This document shows positions 17,082 through 26,831 of a DNA stretch of 63,724 bases, one piece after another. Positions within the stretch are counted from its first letter, which is position 1. Every line of letters starts with the position of its first letter. The notes beneath the pieces are model-generated. The model was not told the DNA's origin and searched no databases. It was given only the letters and a program-made list of their open reading frames with translations. The translations under genes were made by a program, and so were the position numbers. This stretch comes from an uncultured Lachnospiraceae bacterium (GTDB lineage: Bacteria; Bacillota; Clostridia; Lachnospirales; Lachnospiraceae), in the NCBI GenBank assembly GCA_947164865.1, contig CAMUYA010000020.1, forward strand, positions 1 through 63,724. The letters run 5' to 3'.

Positions 17082-18584
17082 ATGAAGAACAAGATTATTC
17101 GAATCGCCCTCGGCATCGCCGGAGCACTTGCGTTAGCCGCAACATTGCCGGCCACAGCCAAAGCAGCGGAGAGCAATTACACATACACATACGACTATTG
17201 GGGAGATGTACAGGAGTGTCCCGATACATACTCGGTAGTAAAGGTATTCACATACAAGGATCTGGGAATAAAGACTAATCTTAAGAATCCCGAATCGCTC
17301 TATGTGTACGGTAATATGCTCTATATCTGCGATACCGGCAATAACCGCATCATCGTTCTCGAGAGGATCGATGATGATGAATTCGCTTATGTTGATGAAT
17401 TTAACAGCATAAAGGGCTCGGATAAGAACAACCTTAATGCACCTGCGGATATCGCCATCAGCGAAGAAGGCGACATTTTCATTGCCGACAGAGGAAACGA
17501 AAGAATAGTCAAGGTTGACAAGGACCTGAATTATCTGATGGAATTCACCAAGCCCATTGACCTTTCCATAGCCGACGATCTGATATTCCAGCCGGATAAG
17601 ATCGTTATCGATACCGCAGGGCGTGTGTACTGCTCGGCCATCGGTATCAACAAAGGCCTTGTTAAATACGAAGCTGACGGTGTATTCTCCGGATTCATCG
17701 GTGCAACACCTGTTGCTTACGACTTTACCGATTATCTTTGGAAAAAATTTGCTTCCCAGGAACAGAGAGCCCAGATGGAGTCCTTTGTTCCCACGGAATA
17801 CGATAACGTGTATATGGATAAAGAAGGCTTCATCTATGCATGCGCCGGAGGACAGAAGGAAGAGGATCTGGATGCCGAGACAGTTCAGGCTGTACGCAAG
17901 ATCAACATGTTGGGTTCCGATATCCTTGTCAGGAACGGCGATTACCCCATATACGGAGACCTCTATTGGGGCGGAGGCGGTGGAATCACCGGCCCCTCAT
18001 ATTTCACGGATGTCACCGTTCTCGACAATGATGTTTACATATGCCTCGACAAAAACAGAGGACGTCTTTTCGGATATGACGATCAGGGACGAAACATCTT
18101 CTGTTTCGGCGGAAACGGAAACATGGAGGGATACTTCAGAAGACCTGTATCCCTTGAACATATGGGAAATGATCTGATGGTGCTCGATCAGCTCGACAAT
18201 GCCATCACCCTGTTCATTCCCACAGAGTTCGGAAATCTTATCTACACCGCAATGGATCAGTTCGATCACGGTGAGTACGATGAGGCTCAGGCAACATGGG
18301 AAAAGGTTAAGGTGCTGAACGGTAACTACACTCTTGCGTATATCGGAATAGGCCGTTCGCTCCTGCGCAATGAGCATTACAGAGAGGCAATGGATTATTT
18401 CGAACTCAAATATGATGACGAGAATTACTCCAAGGCTTACGGACAGTACCGTAAAGGATGGATCAAAGCAAATATAGGATGGATAATCGCCGCTCTTCTT
18501 GCCATCTTCCTGATCCCTCTTGGAATAGGAAAGATAAAAGCCATCAAACACGAGATAGATATAGCGGACATATTCAGGGTTTAG
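17082..18584 (+). CDS. Exported NHL-repeat propeller protein with C-terminal membrane helix
   Basis: A 500-residue protein with a signal peptide (hydrophobic stretch about 8-24 ending in ATAKAAES), then NHL-type propeller repeats (LYICDTGNNRIIVLE, IFIADRGNERIVKVD, VYICLDKNRGRLFGYD). A TPR-like pair of helices follows (about 405-455, YIGIGRSLLRNEHYREAMDYFE), and one membrane helix near the end (WIIAALLAIFLIPLGIG). It lies inside the import operon between permeases and the YIP1 protein. NHL propellers usually bind ligands or proteins, so a membrane-tethered accessory to the importer is the simplest reading; it has no recognised catalytic residues. Confidence 0.7.
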   Translation: MKNKIIRIALGIAGALALAATLPATAKAAESNYTYTYDYWGDVQECPDTYSVVKVFTYKDLGIKTNLKNPESLYVYGNMLYICDTGNNRIIVLERIDDDEFAYVDEFNSIKGSDKNNLNAPADIAISEEGDIFIADRGNERIVKVDKDLNYLMEFTKPIDLSIADDLIFQPDKIVIDTAGRVYCSAIGINKGLVKYEADGVFSGFIGATPVAYDFTDYLWKKFASQEQRAQMESFVPTEYDNVYMDKEGFIYACAGGQKEEDLDAETVQAVRKINMLGSDILVRNGDYPIYGDLYWGGGGGITGPSYFTDVTVLDNDVYICLDKNRGRLFGYDDQGRNIFCFGGNGNMEGYFRRPVSLEHMGNDLMVLDQLDNAITLFIPTEFGNLIYTAMDQFDHGEYDEAQATWEKVKVLNGNYTLAYIGIGRSLLRNEHYREAMDYFELKYDDENYSKAYGQYRKGWIKANIGWIIAALLAIFLIPLGIGKIKAIKHEIDIADIFRV

Positions 18585-18656
18585 GGAGTACCATGCGCCG
18601 CCCGGCGTCCGGATCACAAATTATCCCGATAAACCGGGATAATACAGGAGAAAACC

Positions 18657-19313
18657 ATGTTCAAATCGTTAACAAAAAAAGAGACTTATATCAAATACCT
18701 TAAGTCACTCAAGTTCGGGTTCTATTGCATGACACACCCTCTTGACGGCTTCTGGGATCTGACTCATGAAAAGAGAGGAACCTATGCGGCGGCAAACACG
18801 ATACTGTTTGTCACGATCCTTATAAGGATACTGAAGCTGCGCTATACGAGTTTCCTTTTCATACAGGTATATTGGGAGGACATCAACATCTTCCTGTACA
18901 TAGCAAGTATCCTGTTCCCACTGGCATTGTGGGTCGTCGGAAACTGGGCGCTTACCACACTGTTTGACGGAAAAGGCCGTCTCGGTCAGGTATATATGGC
19001 AACCTGCTACGGGCTCCTTCCTTATCCCGTGTTCCAGCTGCCGCTTATGATCGCCAGCAACTTTGTCACGATCGAGGAAGGTCAGTTCTATTCGGTGCTG
19101 AGCGTTATATCCCTTGTGTACTGTGCGTTTCTGATAGTCGCAGGTATGGGACAGATACACGATTTCTCGATGGGAAAGAATATACTGTTTACCATCGCTT
19201 CACTTTTTGCAATGCTGGTAATGATATTCATATTGATGATATTCTTCAGTATGATCACACAGGGCGTTTCCTACTTCATCTCCCTCGGTAAAGAGATGAT
19301 GTTCCGAATATAA
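18657..19313 (+). CDS. YIP1-family integral membrane protein
   Basis: A 218-residue protein with about five membrane helices after a short N-terminal part (FYCMTHPLDGFWDLTHEKRG, typical of this family in Firmicutes, residues about 21-40). It sits between the NHL and DUF5696 genes in the import operon, with a GGAGAAA ribosome site. Its role is unknown; the fixed company of NHL, DUF5696 and sugar permeases suggests assembly of, or coupling within, a membrane complex. Confidence 0.7.
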   Translation: MFKSLTKKETYIKYLKSLKFGFYCMTHPLDGFWDLTHEKRGTYAAANTILFVTILIRILKLRYTSFLFIQVYWEDINIFLYIASILFPLALWVVGNWALTTLFDGKGRLGQVYMATCYGLLPYPVFQLPLMIASNFVTIEEGQFYSVLSVISLVYCAFLIVAGMGQIHDFSMGKNILFTIASLFAMLVMIFILMIFFSMITQGVSYFISLGKEMMFRI

Positions 19314-19362
19314 AGCATTTAAGATTTAGAAATAACACAACCTATCAAGGATTGGAGTTGTC

Positions 19363-21975
19363 ATGAAGAAAGAAAAAAAAGTTTTGACCGAGGCACAGGT
19401 CGAAAAGAGAAAAGAATTATTTGACTTCCTCAAGGGACTTATATTTCCTACCGCACTCATAGCAGTTATAGCACTGGCTATATTCCTTGTAGTCAAATTT
19501 GTTAATCCCGAAACGGAATATATGAAGGTGGATCCCTATGCTCCCGATGAAGAGCTGACAGAGCCAATAGTGCTGGAGTCTGACGGACTCATTTTTACAA
19601 TGGATCCTCTGACCACACATTTTACCGTAGAGCAGAAGGCAAACGGAAAGGTTTGGTCATCTTATATTGAGGATGCGGAAAGCGATGAGATGGCTCTCGC
19701 GAGCGAAAAAGGAAAGATGAGTTCGAATCTGGTTCTTTCTTATGCCATCGTTACCGGTCTTGAGACGGTCTATGACAGCTACACATACAGTGTTAAGAAT
19801 AATATCTACCATGTTGAAAAGGATGGCGATACCGTTAAAGTATTCTATTCAATGGGTAGTGTTGAGAAGGAATATATCATTCCTTCCATCATAAAGGCAG
19901 CGGATTTTGAAGCTTACCTGGAAAAATTTGATTCCGGCGTGAGGGATACTGCCAAGGATGCATACAAGAAGTATGATATCGACAATCTTAAATCCGGTGA
20001 TAACAAGGATGATGTACTTGAACAGTTTCCTATTGCTGCCAAGGAAGTTATCTACGTTCTGCGTGATACCACCAAAGAGGCGAGAAAAGAAAAGCTCGAA
20101 GCAGCATTTTCCGCAGCAGGATATACATATGACGATTACCTTGCCGACATGGAGCTGGGTACCGTAGAAAAGAAGGACGACAAGCCCGTTTTCAATGTTG
20201 AGATGGACTTCAGACTTGAAGGAAATGATATGGTGGTTGAGATACCTTTCAGCTCCCTCAAGTACAATCCTTCGATGCCGATATACACACTTTCGCCCCT
20301 TCCTTATTTCGGAGCGGCGAGCAGGGAAGATGAAGGATATATGTTCGTTCCCGAAGGCGGCGGAGCGATCATCAACTACAATAACGGTAAAACTTCCCAG
20401 AGCGACTACTATGCAAATGTCTACGGATGGGATATGGGGCTTAGAAGACAGTATGTCATCCATAACACAAGAGCATACTTCGGAGTGTTCGGACAGTCAC
20501 GCGATGACAGCTCTTATATCTGTATCCTCGAGGATGGCGCATCCTATGCATCAGTCAGAGCATTTATAAGCGGAAGACAGAACACATACAATTTTACCAA
20601 CGCGCTTTATTCCATTTGCGCAAGGGAGCAGTATGATATCGGAGATATCGCAAACTCTGATGTATACGCATACTCCACCAAGCTTCCCCAGGATGAGAGC
20701 ATAGTACAGAGATACCGCTTTGTGGACAGCCCCGACTATGTTGACATGGCATACGCTTACAGGGATTATCTCGAGACAGAGTACGGCCAGTATATGACAC
20801 TTAACGATTACACCGAAGCTCCCCTTACGGTTGAGCTCGTAGGTGCCATCGACAAGATACAGCAGGTTATGGGTGTGCCGGTTTCAAGGCCTCTCAAGCT
20901 CACAAGCTTTAACGAGGCTTCGGATATCATAACAGACCTAAGCTCGCAGGATGTGGGACACCTTTCCGTTAAGCTCACGGGCTGGTGTAACGGAGGCGTA
21001 AGCCAGAAGCTTCTCAAGCGTGTAACGCTTGTAGCGGCATTGGGAACACAGAGAGATCTCAAGAACCTCTGTAAGACCGCAAAAGATAACGGCGTAGATC
21101 TTTATCTTGACGGTATCACCCAGTACGAGCACAACAGTAATATATTTAACGGATTCTTCAGCTACCGTGATGCTGCAAGGCTCCTTACGAGAGAGCGCGC
21201 CGAGCAGTACAACTTCAGCCATGTAACATACAAGGCCAGAGAGGGATTCAAGAGCTATTACCTGCTCCATACACCTCTTGCCATGAGAATGGCGGACAAC
21301 CTTGTAAAGCAGGCTGTGAAATATGGCACGGGCGTATCCTTCCAGGATATCGGAATGGACCTTTCATCCGATTACTACCGCAAGGATCCCCACAGCAGAG
21401 AGAACACAAAGAATCTCAACACTGATCTTCTCAAGACTCTCGATGACAAAAACACCAAGCTTATGGTCAACATGGGTAATGACTACGCGGTTCCCTATGC
21501 GGATGTAGTCACCAATATGGACCTTAAGGGCAGCGGATACACAGTGCTTGACGAGGAGGTTCCCTTCTATCAGATAGCAGTTCACGGATATGTTAATTAC
21601 ACCGGATACCCGGTAAACATTTCCGGCAATGATGAGGAAGAAGTGCTGATGAGCGCGGAGTACGGAGCAGGCCTCAACTTCACACTCATGAGCGAGAGCA
21701 GCTTTACTCTTCAGAAGACTCTCTATCCTGAGTATTACGGATCCGAGTATGCATCATGGAAGGATCGCGTGCTCAGTATCTGCACAAGATATAACAGAGA
21801 GCTCGGCCACACCTTCAACCAGGAGATGACCGGCCACGAGATCCTCTCTCCTTATGTAAGATGCACAACTTATGCCGATGGCACAAAAGTATATGTCAAT
21901 TACGGATTCGCCGAGGATTACACCGCAGAGGACGGAACGGTTGTAAAGGCAAGAGATTATACAGTAGTCAGATAA
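19363..21975 (+). CDS. DUF5696 membrane-anchored protein, glycosidase-like architecture
   Basis: An 870-residue protein with one N-terminal membrane helix (about 28-48) and a large outside part. Residues about 60-370 look like a beta-sandwich (VEIPFSSLKYNPSMPIYTL, then EGYMFVPEGGGAIINYNNG). Residues about 480-800 look like a TIM barrel (LSVKLTGWCNGGV, VDLYLDGITQYE, VSFQDIGMDLSSDYY, TKLMVNMGNDYA). That order resembles large glycoside hydrolases with a mutarotase-like N-domain, but I cannot name catalytic residues and the family has no known activity to my knowledge. It lies between the two importer modules, so it might trim or gate oligosaccharides at the membrane. Confidence 0.65.
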   Translation: MKKEKKVLTEAQVEKRKELFDFLKGLIFPTALIAVIALAIFLVVKFVNPETEYMKVDPYAPDEELTEPIVLESDGLIFTMDPLTTHFTVEQKANGKVWSSYIEDAESDEMALASEKGKMSSNLVLSYAIVTGLETVYDSYTYSVKNNIYHVEKDGDTVKVFYSMGSVEKEYIIPSIIKAADFEAYLEKFDSGVRDTAKDAYKKYDIDNLKSGDNKDDVLEQFPIAAKEVIYVLRDTTKEARKEKLEAAFSAAGYTYDDYLADMELGTVEKKDDKPVFNVEMDFRLEGNDMVVEIPFSSLKYNPSMPIYTLSPLPYFGAASREDEGYMFVPEGGGAIINYNNGKTSQSDYYANVYGWDMGLRRQYVIHNTRAYFGVFGQSRDDSSYICILEDGASYASVRAFISGRQNTYNFTNALYSICAREQYDIGDIANSDVYAYSTKLPQDESIVQRYRFVDSPDYVDMAYAYRDYLETEYGQYMTLNDYTEAPLTVELVGAIDKIQQVMGVPVSRPLKLTSFNEASDIITDLSSQDVGHLSVKLTGWCNGGVSQKLLKRVTLVAALGTQRDLKNLCKTAKDNGVDLYLDGITQYEHNSNIFNGFFSYRDAARLLTRERAEQYNFSHVTYKAREGFKSYYLLHTPLAMRMADNLVKQAVKYGTGVSFQDIGMDLSSDYYRKDPHSRENTKNLNTDLLKTLDDKNTKLMVNMGNDYAVPYADVVTNMDLKGSGYTVLDEEVPFYQIAVHGYVNYTGYPVNISGNDEEEVLMSAEYGAGLNFTLMSESSFTLQKTLYPEYYGSEYASWKDRVLSICTRYNRELGHTFNQEMTGHEILSPYVRCTTYADGTKVYVNYGFAEDYTAEDGTVVKARDYTVVR

Positions 21976-21996
21976 ACTGGGATTAGGTAGATTACG

Positions 21997-22929
21997 ATGG
22001 AAAAGAGAAAAGAAATGAAAAAGAAATCAAAGATCAGATTGGCCGGACTTGAAAAAAGAAAAGCGATCGCGGGTTATATCTTCATAGCCCCCTTCATATT
22101 CGGTTTCCTTGTATTCATGGTCAGGCCGCTGTTCCAGTCGCTATACATGAGCTTCTGTAATGTAGACCTCGGAGCGGCAAAATTCGAGATGACTCTGACC
22201 GGGTTTGATCAGTATTTCTGGGCTTTCAGAGTAGATCCGGATTATTCGAGGGCATTGGTGGAAGAGCTCGTGAGAATGGTCATCTATTCCCTTGCTATTA
22301 TAGTATTCAGCTTTTTCGTATCGCTGATCCTCAACCAGAAGTTCAAGGGAAGAGCACTTGTAAGAGCAATATTCTTCCTTCCTGTTATCCTTTCATCGGG
22401 CGTTATGCTTGGACTTGAATCAAACAACCAGCTGATAGCCAACCTGCAGCAGACGATCGAGGACGCAGGAGCCTCCACAGTGAGTATCACTGATGGACTC
22501 GAAACTATCTTGCGAACCACCGGCGTCGGAGTAAGAGCCTTTGAAAAAGTCTTCGAAGTAATCGATAACATATATGATGTGGCGCTTGCATCCGGTATTC
22601 AGATCATCGTATTCCTCTCCGGACTTCAGACTATTCCGAGAAGCATGTACGAGGCTGCCGATATCGAAGGATGTACCGCCTGGGAGAGTCTCTGGAAGAT
22701 CACATTCCCTTCCATCAGTTCACTCTTCCTTGTCAACTGGGTTTATACGGTTGTTGATTTCTGTATGAGATCCGATAACGCGGTTATCGAGAAGATCCAG
22801 AAGATCATGATCCAGAACCAGAACTACGGTGCCGCTTCGGCCATGACATGGGCATATTTCCTGATAGTCATAGCCTTTGTCGGAATCACTTCATTTGCAA
22901 TATCAAAGGGGGTTTATTACAATGACTAA
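21997..22929 (+). CDS. Sugar ABC importer permease, second pair (first subunit)
   Basis: A 310-residue permease with six predicted helices; the first one follows KAIAGYIFIAPFIFGF, a common opening for this type. The coupling loop reads SMYEAADIEGCTAWESLWKITFP. Between helices 2 and 3 there is an extended outside loop (about residues 145-195, LESNNQLIANLQQTIEDAGA...), longer than in the first-pair permease. Its last 8 bases overlap the start of the next permease. Confidence 0.88.
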   Translation: MEKRKEMKKKSKIRLAGLEKRKAIAGYIFIAPFIFGFLVFMVRPLFQSLYMSFCNVDLGAAKFEMTLTGFDQYFWAFRVDPDYSRALVEELVRMVIYSLAIIVFSFFVSLILNQKFKGRALVRAIFFLPVILSSGVMLGLESNNQLIANLQQTIEDAGASTVSITDGLETILRTTGVGVRAFEKVFEVIDNIYDVALASGIQIIVFLSGLQTIPRSMYEAADIEGCTAWESLWKITFPSISSLFLVNWVYTVVDFCMRSDNAVIEKIQKIMIQNQNYGAASAMTWAYFLIVIAFVGITSFAISKGVYYND

Positions 22930-23926
22930 AACCAAGACCAAGATTGCCAAGGAGGGATTCTGGGAGAGAAACCGCAAATCCGAAGGTTACCTCTTAAAGA
23001 AAAAAGCAAGCCAGGTGTTTGTGAGCATAGTCAGATTCATCCTTCTTTTCGGACTGTGCTTCCTTATCCTTCAGCCTCTGCTCAACAAGATATCAGTCAG
23101 CTTCATGACCGAGAGTGATCTGTTCAACCCGATAGTAGTATCGATCCCCGTTCACTTTACGCTTGATAACTACAAGCTTTCTGCAGAGATCATGAACTAC
23201 GGAAAGTCCTTTGTGAACTCACTGGTCATTTCGATAACGGTATCGGTTCTGCAGATAGCGGTATGTACATTCGTGGGATACGGATTCGCAAGATTCAAAT
23301 TCCCGTTAAAGAAGCTGTGGTTCGCATTCGTAATGCTGGTTATCGTAGTTCCGCCCCAGGTAATATCAAACTCTCTGTTCCTTCACTTCAGATTCTTTGA
23401 TATTTTCGGTCTGATAAGACTGATAACCGGAAGCTCGCTCAACCTTAGGGGATCGGTGCTCCCGTACTATCTTATGAGTATCGGGTGCATGGGACTTAAG
23501 AACGGACTGTATATCTACATGATAAGACAGTTCTTCAGGAACATCCCCAACGACATGGAAGAGGCTGCCTACGTCGACGGCTGCGGAATGGTAAAGACCT
23601 TCCTCACCATCATGCTTCCGGAAGGAAAGCCCATTATCACTTCCTGCTTCCTCTTCGCATTTGTATGGCAGTGGACTGATGGATTTTATTCCAAGATGTT
23701 CCTCGGAAATATCTCGCTCGTAAGTATGAGTATCGCACGTATCGTTGACTCTCTGGGAGCATATATGCAGAGACTCCTGGGTGTTACGGTCACGATCTCC
23801 GTGGCGTATTCCAACTGTATCCTTTCAACAGGTACTCTGATGGTTATAGGACCGGTTGTGATCCTCTATCTCTTTGCACAGAGACAGTTTGTTGAGAGCA
23901 TAAGTTCAACAGGTATCAAGATGTAA
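22922..23926 (+). CDS. Sugar ABC importer permease, second pair (second subunit)
   Basis: A 334-residue permease with six helices and the coupling loop EEAAYVDGCGMVKTFLTIMLP. The start at 22922 is chosen because AAAGGGGG lies 9 bases upstream and it gives an ATGACTAA overlap with the preceding gene, typical of translational coupling; the longer frame from 22877 lacks such support. It partners the lipoprotein binding protein at 24091. Confidence 0.88.
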   Translation: MTKTKTKIAKEGFWERNRKSEGYLLKKKASQVFVSIVRFILLFGLCFLILQPLLNKISVSFMTESDLFNPIVVSIPVHFTLDNYKLSAEIMNYGKSFVNSLVISITVSVLQIAVCTFVGYGFARFKFPLKKLWFAFVMLVIVVPPQVISNSLFLHFRFFDIFGLIRLITGSSLNLRGSVLPYYLMSIGCMGLKNGLYIYMIRQFFRNIPNDMEEAAYVDGCGMVKTFLTIMLPEGKPIITSCFLFAFVWQWTDGFYSKMFLGNISLVSMSIARIVDSLGAYMQRLLGVTVTISVAYSNCILSTGTLMVIGPVVILYLFAQRQFVESISSTGIKM

Positions 23927-23976
23927 AATAATACCTGAAAAATGTCATAATTTTTTCAAGGAAATGCGGCTCAAAG

Positions 23977-24005
23977 TTGTATACTTTGAAATATTATGAT
24001 ATAAT
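23977..24005 (+). promoter_or_regulatory. Internal promoter of the lipoprotein binding protein
   Basis: TTGTAT (23977-23982), a 17-base spacer and a perfect TATAAT (24000-24005). The start would be near 24012, about 79 bases before the ATG at 24091. An own promoter would let the binding protein be made in excess over its permeases, which is common in ABC importers. Confidence 0.75.
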
Positions 24006-24090
24006 GATCTTTGGTATCATGTTTTGGCGGACTCCCGGAAAAGTTCGACAGAACGTAATATATATTTCAATATGGAGGGTAAAGTATAAT

Positions 24091-25500
24091 ATGAGAAAGA
24101 AAATGACCGCAAGGGTTCTTTCCGTAGCTCTCTCCGCAGCAATGGTAATGAGCATGGCAGCATGTTCAAACGGCGGCGGATCAGGTAAAGGTAAGAAGGG
24201 TGCTGACAAGTACACAATCTACACCGATGCAAACGGAAAAACCGTTGACCTCGGTGGCATGGAGATCATCATGCGTGACTGGTGGACCAATCCCGATGAT
24301 TACTTCATGACCAATCCTAAGAACGAGTATGATGAGGCTCGTAAAGAGTACATCGAGTGGGCTCAGGAGACCTACAACTTCACATTCAAGGAGCAGGCTA
24401 TCTCCGATTGGGGTTCAACTCCTCAGGACTTCGTAGACTATGCTACCACCGGCGGCGATGAGAACTACATATTCGTCCTTCGTGATGATGCAGCTATCGC
24501 CCAGGCTATGGCAACAGGTCTTATGTATGACCTTTCTACTCTTGACTGCCTTGACTTCTCGGACAGCAAGTTCCAGGCTAACATGCTCCACGAGCAGTAT
24601 GGTTTCAAGGGCGGCATCTATGCTATGTACGCAGGCGTATCCGAGCCTCGTGACGGTCTCTTCATCAACGAGAACATCCTTAAGGATGCGGGCGTTGACG
24701 TAAATGAGATCTATGATGCACAGAAGAACGGAACCTGGACATGGGATAAGTTCACCGAGATCATGGACAAGGTTCAGGTTGATAAAGATAACGACGGCGT
24801 AAATGATATCTGGGGCTTCACCGGTAATACCGGATCCTTCACACAGGATGCCGTATATTCAAACGGCGGTGAGTTTGTTGGTAAGGATGCTAACGGATAC
24901 GTATATGGCCTTGACGATTCCAAGACACAGGCCGGTCTCCAGTTCTCTGCTGATATTCAGGCTAAGTATTACATGCCCAGACCTGAAGGAGCAGCTTGGG
25001 ACTACTACAAGGAAGAGTTCCTTAACGGTACTGTAGCATTCTGCTGCGACGGTTTCTATGCAGGCTGCCAGGGCAGCTACTTCGCAGAGCCTTCCTTCGA
25101 CCTTGGCTTCGTTATGATTCCTGCAGGCCCCAGCGGAAAGCTTGTTAACTGCTGGTCCAACAACCCTGTTGCAATCCCTGCTTGCTATGATGCAGACAAG
25201 GCTTGGAAGCTCGCATTCGCATGGAACGTTTACACTGACGATCCTGCAGGATACGAAGGATACAACGGACAGCTCTCAAGAGCACGTCTCGGTGCATTCG
25301 ACGACAGAGCTTGTGACGAGACAGTTCCTATGATGAGCGAGAAGGAGCACGGCATGATTTCTTACGCAGGAATGGTTCCTGAACTTGAAGCTGGCCCTAC
25401 ACTCATCTGGAACATCTACGGCGGAGCAGATGTTTCTGCAGCTATCGACGGCGCAGCCGAGAGCTGGAAGAGCTTTATCGCAGCAGCTAATGCCAGATAA
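24091..25500 (+). CDS. Extracellular solute-binding lipoprotein, family 1
   Basis: A 469-residue lipoprotein: MRKKMTARVLSVALSAAMVM leads to MAACSNGGG with the acylated Cys. The rest is a type-1 binding protein (KQAQ- and NGTWTWDKFTEIMDKVQ-like segments, a calcium-loop-like DKDNDGVNDIWGF). Start 24091 has TGGAGGG upstream and gives a correct signal; the longer frame from 23977 does not. Codon use is visibly more biased than in its neighbours, as for an abundant protein. It belongs to the second permease pair and has its own promoter and terminator. Ligand: probably decorated xylo-oligosaccharides, by context only. Confidence 0.88.
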   Translation: MRKKMTARVLSVALSAAMVMSMAACSNGGGSGKGKKGADKYTIYTDANGKTVDLGGMEIIMRDWWTNPDDYFMTNPKNEYDEARKEYIEWAQETYNFTFKEQAISDWGSTPQDFVDYATTGGDENYIFVLRDDAAIAQAMATGLMYDLSTLDCLDFSDSKFQANMLHEQYGFKGGIYAMYAGVSEPRDGLFINENILKDAGVDVNEIYDAQKNGTWTWDKFTEIMDKVQVDKDNDGVNDIWGFTGNTGSFTQDAVYSNGGEFVGKDANGYVYGLDDSKTQAGLQFSADIQAKYYMPRPEGAAWDYYKEEFLNGTVAFCCDGFYAGCQGSYFAEPSFDLGFVMIPAGPSGKLVNCWSNNPVAIPACYDADKAWKLAFAWNVYTDDPAGYEGYNGQLSRARLGAFDDRACDETVPMMSEKEHGMISYAGMVPELEAGPTLIWNIYGGADVSAAIDGAAESWKSFIAAANAR

Positions 25501-25537
25501 TCATTTAGCTTAGATAGTTTAAATAATTTAATCAATA

Positions 25538-25573
25538 AAAAGAGACGGTTTTTTCCGGAGCCGTCTCTTTTTT
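25538..25573 (+). terminator. Terminator closing the import operon
   Basis: An 11-bp stem AAAAGAGACGG (25538-25548) and CCGTCTCTTTT (25561-25571), a 12-base loop and a run of T. It separates the import genes from the export-type genes that follow. Confidence 0.9.
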
Positions 25574-25730
25574 GTGTTTAAAATGAATTCGTTTATTTGC
25601 GCAAAATATGAGCAGAAAATTATAAAAAAAACATAGAAAGAGTAGTCTGGAAATCAAAAGAAATATAAAGTATTATTTGGATTTTAATGAAAGAATGGCC
25701 CACTCTGTTAAGCGGGCGAAACGTATCATC

Positions 25731-26831
25731 ATGAAGATTAAACTAAAGAACAAAAAACTGAAAACGGCAATGGTTTCGATAGCTCTTTCGTCTGCATTTT
25801 TTCTGAGCTCTTGCGCAGTTCCGGAAGAGGAGCCGGTGATCATTCTGGAAGAAGGAGATGACTCCCTTGACTACGTGCTGGTTACATGCACTTATGATGA
25901 CATTGTAGCCACCAGAAAAATAGAATGCACCTACAAAAAGGATGACGAGCAGGAGGTATATTTCCCTGTGAGCGGAAAAGTTATCGACAAGGTATTTGTA
26001 GATGTCGGTTCGGAAGTGAAAAAAGGCGATGTACTCGCCAGGCTCGATATAGGATCGCTTGAGGCAGACATAGCTTATTATGAGTACTCCATCAGAAAGA
26101 ACGAGCTTCAGCTTGGATATATCGACGAGGAAGAGACTTTGTCCATCGAGGATATGGTGCTTGACTGTTACGTCAGAAAGATCATTAACGGGGAGATGCT
26201 CGAAGCGAGGGTTGAAGCCCTGAAAAAGCAAAACGAGCAAAAGAGACAGAGTCTTAACGATACTCTTGAATTTGACAGAAGAAAGCTTGCCGAGCTCAGG
26301 AAGGAATATGCTCAGAGCACTGTGGTGGCTGAGTTTGACGGCAAGGTCAGCGAGATAGAGGAAAAGCTCGAGGGCTCCACATCTAATATCGAGAAATGCA
26401 TCATGAAGATCGTTGACAATTCGGAAGGTTTTTTCGAGACAAAAGATCAGGAACAGTCAAAGTATTTTACCGAGGGTGAAACAGTTCCAATGAGGATAAT
26501 CACAGGAAGCGGTAAAGGAGATTACGAGCTGATTCCCGATGCTATGAACGAATGGGGAGAAACACAGAAATTCAGGATCTTTTCCGGAGATAATGCGGAG
26601 GAACTTGAAGCCGGCGTTAAAGGAGAGATAGTATTTCCTGTGGAAAAAAAGGAGAATGTACTCTGCCTTCCCAAAGAATGCATCTACAAAGCGGGAAGCG
26701 ACAGTTATGTATATGTACTTGATGATGAGGGAATGAGGCAGGTCAAGTGGATCGAGACCGGTCTTGAAGGGGATGAAAAAGTCGAGATTAAAAGCGGTCT
26801 CGAAGACGGAGAGAAGGTAATCAGACGTTAA
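25731..26831 (+). CDS. MacA-like membrane-fusion (adaptor) lipoprotein
   Basis: A 366-residue lipoprotein (hydrophobic stretch, then FFLSSCAVPEEEP). Residues about 75-105 hold a lipoyl-like half-motif (VSGKVIDKVFVDVGSEVKKGDVLARLD); a helical hairpin follows (about 155-200), then a second lipoyl half and a beta-barrel, ending with VYVLDDEGMRQVKWIETGLEGDEKVEI. This is the HlyD/MacA adaptor plan. Frame openings at 25677 and 25695 exist; 25731 gives the cleanest signal, but the ribosome site is weak and a small hairpin (25696-25715) lies before it. The stop overlaps the next ATG (TAATG). Confidence 0.75.
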   Translation: MKIKLKNKKLKTAMVSIALSSAFFLSSCAVPEEEPVIILEEGDDSLDYVLVTCTYDDIVATRKIECTYKKDDEQEVYFPVSGKVIDKVFVDVGSEVKKGDVLARLDIGSLEADIAYYEYSIRKNELQLGYIDEEETLSIEDMVLDCYVRKIINGEMLEARVEALKKQNEQKRQSLNDTLEFDRRKLAELRKEYAQSTVVAEFDGKVSEIEEKLEGSTSNIEKCIMKIVDNSEGFFETKDQEQSKYFTEGETVPMRIITGSGKGDYELIPDAMNEWGETQKFRIFSGDNAEELEAGVKGEIVFPVEKKENVLCLPKECIYKAGSDSYVYVLDDEGMRQVKWIETGLEGDEKVEIKSGLEDGEKVIRR

